Below are positions 57,927 through 64,000 of a stretch of 64,000 nt of DNA, piece after piece. The translations under genes and the position numbers were made by a program. How positions within the stretch are numbered: position 1 is the first letter of the stretch; each line of letters opens with the position of its first letter. Under the pieces are notes generated by a model, which saw nothing but the letters and a program-made list of their open reading frames with translations, made no database searches and was not told the DNA's origin. The stretch is taken from the NCBI RefSeq assembly GCF_010389155.1, contig NC_057769.1, positions 34,953,548-35,017,547 on the forward strand, read 5' to 3'. Source of the DNA: Erigeron canadensis. Lineage: Eukaryota; Streptophyta; Magnoliopsida; Asterales; Asteraceae.

Positions 57927-58583
57927 GGGGGTTGGCAATAGATGGATGGTGGATGGATTATAGGCGCGACACCACCACTCAACACCGCCGCCAACACCTC
58001 ACCATGCGTGGCGGGGTGAGAATGCGTGGTCACACCACGCGGTCCACCACTCAAATGTTGCATGGTTTCGAGGTATGCCAACGGTTATATTTCGAAATTT
58101 TGAGCCGTTTGATTTTATTTTTTTATTTTTTTATTTTTTCATCTTTCCTATATATACTACTTACTACATATTTACACACACAACTCTTTAATTTTAAATA
58201 CCTTCTTCAAATACAAATCTCATTTTACCACAATCTACCTTTCCTATATATACTACTTACTACATATTTACACACACAACTCTCTAGTTTTTATGTATTT
58301 TAAAATTATTTTGTTAGTTATGTTTTTATTTATTATGTAATGTGTTTGTAATGTTTTTAAGTATTATGTATGTTTTATTTCTTTTTATAATGTAATGTTT
58401 TTAGTTTAATGAAAATTTAATGTTTAAATAAAATGAAAATTGTAAAATGAGTGGTGAAGTGAGTGGTCGGATGCCAACAAAATTTGGATGAGTGGTTAGT
58501 GAGTGGTGGAGTTGAGGTGGCATGCTGTGATTGGTTAGAAGTGAGTGGTGAAAAAGGAAATGAAAGATTAGATGTCAACCCTC
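57927..58583. mobile_element. TAA-flanked TIR element (PIF/Harbinger-like, non-autonomous)
   Basis: Ends GGGGGTTGGCA and GAGGGTTGACA (right end reverse-complemented) are flanked on both sides by TAA (57924-57926 and 58584-58586), as in PIF/Harbinger elements. Inside, CTATATATACTACTTACTAC followed by ATATTTACACACACAACTCT is repeated at about 58148 and 58233. The subterminal regions are rich in CACCACTC/GAGTGGTG motifs in opposite orientation. No transposase frame is present. Confidence 0.65.
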
Positions 58584-59059
58584 TAAAAACCATGATAAAA
58601 ACCATGTTTTAAGTATTATTTTATTATGTCAAACAATGGCCAGTTTCGGAGTAAATTATGATACGATACCCTTAAAATACAAATCATTCTCAATAAATGA
58701 CCTTTAAAGAATTAAAGCATTTCATTAAGTTAATTACACGTTAAAAAGAACACATTTACGTTATGTTATTAATACCCGTATTCAATTCTATTAATGTAGT
58801 TATTTTTCACGCATCACGTTTCCTAGTTAAATTCAAAACTCCGATCACTACCCATATATATGGGTGCAAAGGATATATTTGGCCACAATTATGACTATGT
58901 ACGTCAGAAACATGTTTTTTTTTTCAAAAGCAAACCTATCTATTAATACACCAAATGCTCCAAGTGAGCCTCGAACTCCAAACCTACCCAAATAGAGGAT
59001 TGAACTCCAAACATGTCTTTTAATTTATCGTACATCACTGTCTAAGTATACGAGTTATA

Positions 59060-59388
59060 TGTTTGTGCAATGCCATGACAATGATGGTAGTGACGCAGGG
59101 TGTTAATACCGGCGGTGGCGGTGGTGGTGACAGGTGGTGGCGGTGACGAGGGGGGGGGGGGGCAATGCATGGTGTCAAATGTAAAAAATAATTGATGTTG
59201 AAAGAGATAGTTTAGTTATTTTAAGTATTGAATGGTCTATGATGTATATTAATTCATTAAAGATATTATGGGTGTATATTAGATATAGATATTTAAATTA
59301 ATGAACAACGAAAATGAGTGTTTTTAGTAGTTTGAAGTTGTAATTTGAGATTTGGAGAGAGAGTTTATCTTTTATATAGGAGTATAGA
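59060..59388 (-). mobile_element. Helitron-like element, second family, copy 1
   Basis: On the minus strand it starts A/TCTATACTCCTATATAAAAG (5' end at 59388). The 3' border is vague, near a GGTGGCGGTG-rich stretch and a 13-base G run (59149-59161). A related element is at 63494-63837. Confidence 0.45.
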
Positions 59389-61892
59389 TAATTAACAAAT
59401 TGGGTTTGATAATAAATAATAAAAATCTTTGTTTTTAAAGACAAAATTTTAAGAGTTCGATTCTTACATTTCATTTCCTCCATATACACTATAAAAGACG
59501 TTTAATACGCTCCTGTTTTTTAATGTGTAAGTATATGGCATGAACTTGATTGAGCCTGGAAAAACTGAAATAATTATTATATATAACTTAATTAGCTATT
59601 TAATGATTGAAGAAGAAGTAGGTAATCCACATTATAACCTTCGTCATGAATATATTACATGTATCATACATTGAAATGTTAATGAAGTTATTTATTTCAT
59701 CATATCCAAGTTATTTAATCTGTTTAGATGTCAACTACATTGTTTATCTTCAAAACTACAAGTAGACGAATAGTAGTTGACATATCCACCTTCTAGTCAA
59801 CGTATTTTCTGGTCATTATCCAGTACTTATTCTAAAGCAACAATTTACGATTTTTTGATTTTAATATCAGACGCGATAGTTACGTGGCTGATATAGTTAT
59901 GACAAGTATTCGATCGTACCAAGTCCTTCATCTTTTTTACAAATGTAGAAAAGTGTAAAATGTTAATATATGTTATACACTTTATACTGCGTAGTTACAT
60001 AAGTTTGAATTCTTCAATTAGAAAGACCCAATGTTAGCGATAATTGAATTGACTCCGTCAATCTAAAAGTATACTCCGTGGAATAATTATTAGTAGTGTG
60101 AATATTAATTAGCGTTCCTACCGTGTATAAGAGGAAACTTACGGTCTAATCTACGATTGTTAACTTATACAGTACATGTAAAAGCAGATTTCTTGAACGC
60201 ATTTACCAATCAAGGCCATTAACAACCATAATTGGAAGGAAAAAAGCTTGTGAACAAAAAGTATATATATGTGAAAAAAATAATATCCTGTCTTGTACTA
60301 AATGGTAATTAGTTAATTAAATATACCTTGTTGTGTGTACTATATAAATCTCAGTAAATATTAGCTACATATTTAATAATACCCAAAAGCGTAAAACAAA
60401 AACAGATTTTATTTGGGATGGATAAAAGTTGGGAAAGAATGAGAAGATGAATAAAGTGAACTTGTAACAAAAGGTGCAACCTGTCCCAAAGTGCACTGCC
60501 TAACATTTTCTTAGACGCATTCCATTCGAGAAGAGTAACATGCAATCCAGCAATTATTCGGTAACAAAGTTAGAAAAAGATCCACTCCGTGTACTAATAT
60601 AATAGAATCTAAAAAGCATTTCAAATGTAATCCCAGTAAGTTATTTATCTAACACATCATATTCTAATCATTTTTAAAACATTAACTGCGTGGACTAAAA
60701 AAAAAAAAATCGTTCCAAGCAACTATAGAATTGCTACCGTATAAAAAATGGTGACATGTTGATATTAAACCCATAAAAAAGTTGAAAAAACTCATATTAA
60801 GCAACTATAGAATTGCTACTGTATAAAAAGTGGTGACAGCAGGTTGATGTTAAACTTGGGGTGCCCGTGTTCCATGTATAATATGAGATGGATGGAAAAT
60901 ATAATCGGTTGGTAGAGAATTCCATCGTGAACCTAACTTTTGTTCTTTATCTTTGATGTGGAATATCTTAAATTGCACAATGTAATAGTTTTGTAATAAT
61001 TTTTGTGTTCTGTTGGCTGTAGTATGACCTCCCAATGATTGGATATCAACCTTTAATTTTGACTTCAATTAAGCTCATCAAAAATATTATAATTTTTTTT
61101 TTTTTTAACAACCGCTTCATTGATAATTAATCGATTAAAAAATATTAAATGTTAAACAAAGTCTTTAAGGCTTCACTTAGTGTGTATATAAAAATTTGAA
61201 CATTTATATTAAAAGCTCACCCCTGAATTTTATAAAAAGTGTACAATTAATTAATGCACCTTAACAAAAGCCCTTAATAATTCGTTTAGCAAAACCCATT
61301 AAAAAAATATAAACTTTATATAAGTAAGTCATCTTTTTTCATTGCATCTGTTTGAGGGATTCGATATATGTTAGCCTTCATTGAAGTCATCTCTTTTCAT
61401 TCAAGGACTTCCTCAAACTTATACACTACTTAAAAATACAAAACAACTGTAACAAGAAGTGGAGTAAAAATCTAGATCGTTGTGACTCAAAAATTTTGGA
61501 AGACATCATATTCATATTATCGTAATATGATTTAAACAGTTTAAACATGCATTAATTTTGTCGTATTATTTTTGAAAGCAAACAACTGATCAATTAAAAA
61601 ACAAAACGAAGTGAGATTCGAGAGCAACAAGCAAACTAACTTATATTATAGAAATTTGGAATTGATCAGCTAAAACTAAGACTATTCGGAGTGAGGAGAA
61701 TTAACTTTGCCCGACGCCGTTCTTTTCCGCCCAACTGCTGCCCGGAACATTGCCCTGAGGGGCGACAAAGCCAAAAAAAAATGTCCCCCGATAGAAATCT
61801 TCGTCGATAAAAACATCTCTACCGCCCTATTTTTGACTGGTGGCAACATATCCAAACAAAAAAAACAACATTTTTAATGATAAAAAAATTAA
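59389..61892. other. Intergenic DNA with a small tandem duplication
   Basis: GCAACTATAGAATTGCTAC with TGTATAAAAA..TGGTGACA occurs twice (about 60717-60770 and 60800-60857), units of about 83 bp. Around 61690-61830 lies an island with CCGACGCCG, CTGCCCGGAACATTGCCC and similar, GC-richer than its surroundings and probably a repeat relic. No gene was recognised. Confidence 0.5.
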
Positions 61893-62020
61893 AGGAGGGC
61901 TCCCCTAAAGAGAATGCTCACTCCAATTAAAAGGAGGGTCATCTCTTTAAGGAAGCCTCTGCCACATGACGGAAGTCGTTTCCATGTGGGGAGTCTTAAA
62001 GGAGCCTCACTCCTTATAGT
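61893..62020. mobile_element. Short foldback MITE-like sequence
   Basis: Left AAGGAGGGCTCCCCTAAAGA and right, reverse-complemented, AAGGAGTGAGGCTCCTTTAA are imperfect inverted ends of a piece of about 130 bp. Confidence 0.45.
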
Positions 62021-62260
62021 CTAACCACCAAGGGTTGGCTCGAGCGTCAATGGGTTTTACCTTTCCATGTATAGTGGACTTGGCCGCTAGGATAAGTCTA
62101 GTGATAGTTGTTTCTCATTGACCGAACAATTTTTATCAGTATATATTTTATGATAAAATTATTTAACAAAAATTTAATTAAGACATTGTAGGGTAAATCT
62201 TCTTATATGCGTATAAAATTAAAAAACTAAAATCATCTGAAAAAATAAGGAACATGAATA

Positions 62261-62434
62261 TTAAGGCGCCTGGTATCTCGACTATATTTTTGGTAACCCG
62301 ATCAGACTATTAATGACAGGGGGCCGCTTTTACTCTACCAGATTTACCATTACAGACAGGGGGCCCACACTATTTTAGAGCGATATGGTCGAGATACCAA
62401 AAATGTTGGTCGGGATACACCAGGCGAATATTAA
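62261..62434. mobile_element. TIR MITE, copy 2
   Basis: It begins TTAAGGCGCCTGGTATCTCG and ends GGTCGGGATACACCAGGCGA then ATATTAA. TIRs of about 30 bp share the CCTGGT, CTCGAC and TTTTTGGTA blocks. It is collinear with the copy at 34786-34960 over its whole length. Confidence 0.78.
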
Positions 62435-63493
62435 ACATGCAAAGTCATTGTTTTCGGTAGAAATACATCAAAAACAATAATGTATTTTTCTCAATTAATC
62501 ATGATATCATTTAATGCAAAACCCTGTTGTACGGTTGTACCTACTCGACCAACCCACAGTTTGCATAGCGTGCCGATTTCTTCATTCCCCCAAAGATGTA
62601 ACACACACCATACAAAATAAGATTTGAATATTGGGTTACAATATAATGTATACATATCACGTTTTTCCAAATGATGATATTTCGCATCCGTCTATGTACG
62701 TAATTAACGTGGGATAATGCAATATAAGATTTGTATTAATCACTATCATTGTTTTAGCAAAAATATTACTCGTATATGTATATATCGTAACCCAATATTT
62801 ATAAAGATCATGTATATATATGTCTCATTTTATAATGTAATTGTGTTAAGTAGGTAGAGTGGAAACATCAAAAAGATCGTGACATGTGGATGTTGCTTTC
62901 GAAGATAACTTGTAGAATTAATCCGGCAAACGCGTCTTTTTTATGTTTAATTTGGAGAATCTTATTTGACATTTAGCGCTATGGAAGGACTTCGTAACAA
63001 CGTTGACTTTTTTTAGTATCCCATTTGACCATTTCATGTTTTCTTGATGACTCTTTCTTCTTGTATCCTTTCGTTTTTCGTCTCAAAGGCTTCAACTCTT
63101 TCTAAACGTTCTATGAGTAGTAATAGTTAAATGGTAAATTATTGACTCGTGCACGTATGATTTGTCTGTGGTTACAAAACTTTTAGAATAGACTTATAGT
63201 TCCAAGTTCCAACATTATTTAACCCCGATAATTTCTAGTTGACCGATTGAGTGTTGAAAATGGTTCAATTGTTTAAATAAGCAGGTTGACTAGTTAATCT
63301 TTATTTTCATAAAAATGTTACTAAATTTATCGCAATCTAGCAAATACACCCTTATTAGTATAATTGTATAAATAATACGTACCAAATGTATAGTTATATT
63401 GCACGTAGTTTACGATTAGTTTTTCTAACATGCTTGCAAGTAGTTTCATTACACAAATACATAATAAATAGATATATATGTATGATAAAGATA
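62435..63493. other. AT-rich intergenic DNA
   Basis: No gene or clear repeat was recognised. Confidence 0.5.
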
Positions 63494-63837
63494 AACTTAT
63501 ATATACGGGCATGGTATCCACGCAATACGGCGGAGGTAACGTCGACGACGGTATAGTGGTGTTGGTGACGTGTGGTGATGACATCGATAATTGGTGTCGA
63601 GTGGTGTAAGTTGATGTTAAAATAATAGAAATATTTTATAAGATAAGGACTTATAATGTAAATAATAAGATTAAGGTTTAGAGTGTAAATCAATTCATTA
63701 AGCGCAAATTTGGTAATTTATAAAGACCCTTCCATAATGGGGTGTTTATTAAGGTTAGTTTAGTAATTTCGCATGTAACTTTCTTGTAATACTTTCCAAT
63801 TTGGAAGGAGTGGATAATTTTTAATAAGGAGTATAGA
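63494..63837 (-). mobile_element. Helitron-like element, second family, copy 2
   Basis: On the minus strand it starts A/TCTATACTCCTTATTAAAAA (5' end at 63837) and ends CCGCCGTATTGCGTGGATAC then CATGCC near 63510. The 5' end matches the element at 59388, and the GC-rich 3' end resembles those of the 45-50 kb family. Confidence 0.5.
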
Positions 63838-64000
63838 TATTCCATGTACACAACCAAATAACTATCATTTTCTGATCACTTTTAGTAGAATTATTCCCAA
63901 CAATAGTAATTGAGTAACCCAATGAATATCTTGTGAAAATATATAATTCGTCGGGTCGTTAAGTTATATCAGGTGACATAATCGTTTTATTTCAAAACAT

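Noticed and set aside
57824..58303. 159-residue plus-strand reading frame
   Set aside because: It crosses a tandem duplication and the TAA-flanked TIR element, and its residues follow the repeats.
60351..60545. Minus-strand frame with LEWNASKKMLGSALWDR
   Set aside because: It looks somewhat protein-like, but I could find no start, partner exon or family match, so it is not called.

Overview
The window is nuclear DNA of a flowering plant, almost certainly a eudicot. The evidence is AT-rich spacers, GT-AG introns, a CC-NB-LRR gene, F-box genes, defensin-like genes, a DUF662 gene and typical plant LTR, LINE, SINE, MITE and Helitron-type repeats. Some repeat styles remind me of Asteraceae, but the sequence alone does not settle the family. 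There is no operon-like or prokaryotic content.

Genes that look intact: three small secreted defensin-like genes with one shared intron position (2634-3209 +, 43467-44045 +, 47417-47971 +); a single-exon CC-NB-LRR resistance gene of 1274 codons (5272-9096 -); an F-box gene (35976-37145 +); and a four-exon DUF662 / RAB6-interacting-golgin-like gene (52864-55789 -). Broken genes: a CTP synthase pseudogene (11.2-12.0 kb), F-box copy 1 with a 32-bp frameshifting deletion (13608-14859), F-box copy 2 split by two retroelements (16942-27746), an RPA1-like fragment (35322-35797), a caffeoyl-CoA O-methyltransferase last exon (38905-39132), and exon-like pieces at 10.7-11.0 kb and 37.5 kb that I could not identify.

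Layout. 0-10 kb: a hairpin MITE, defensin-like gene 1 and the NLR. 10.7-29.3 kb: a block carrying CTP synthase remains plus an F-box gene is present in two long copies and one truncated copy. The middle copy has taken a complete Ty1/copia element (17858-24410), a probable solo LTR of 2880 bp (24734-27613, perfect 5-bp target duplication) and a hAT-like element (27913-28640). 29.3-41.3 kb: a dead LINE, a probable Helitron carrying RPA1-like exons (with a SINE and a MITE nested inside), an intact F-box gene, a CCoAOMT fragment, another pair of Helitron-like ends and a second LINE scrap. 42-50.5 kb: defensin-like genes 2 and 3 around a head-to-tail array of Helitron-like elements, then two SINEs with perfect long target-site duplications. 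51-56 kb: the DUF662 gene. 56-64 kb: mostly repeats (a 29-base G run, an LTR-PBS fragment, a TAA-flanked TIR element, Helitron-like and MITE copies).

The intact genes do not form a pathway. NLR, defensin-like and F-box genes are all rapidly evolving plant families. The main interest is structural: paralogous copies act as natural empty sites, so several insertions and deletions can be read to the base. I found no convincing evidence of an entirely new biological system. The best leads are a defensin-like paralog with ten cysteines, an LTR/F-box fusion frame, and the tandem Helitron-like array.
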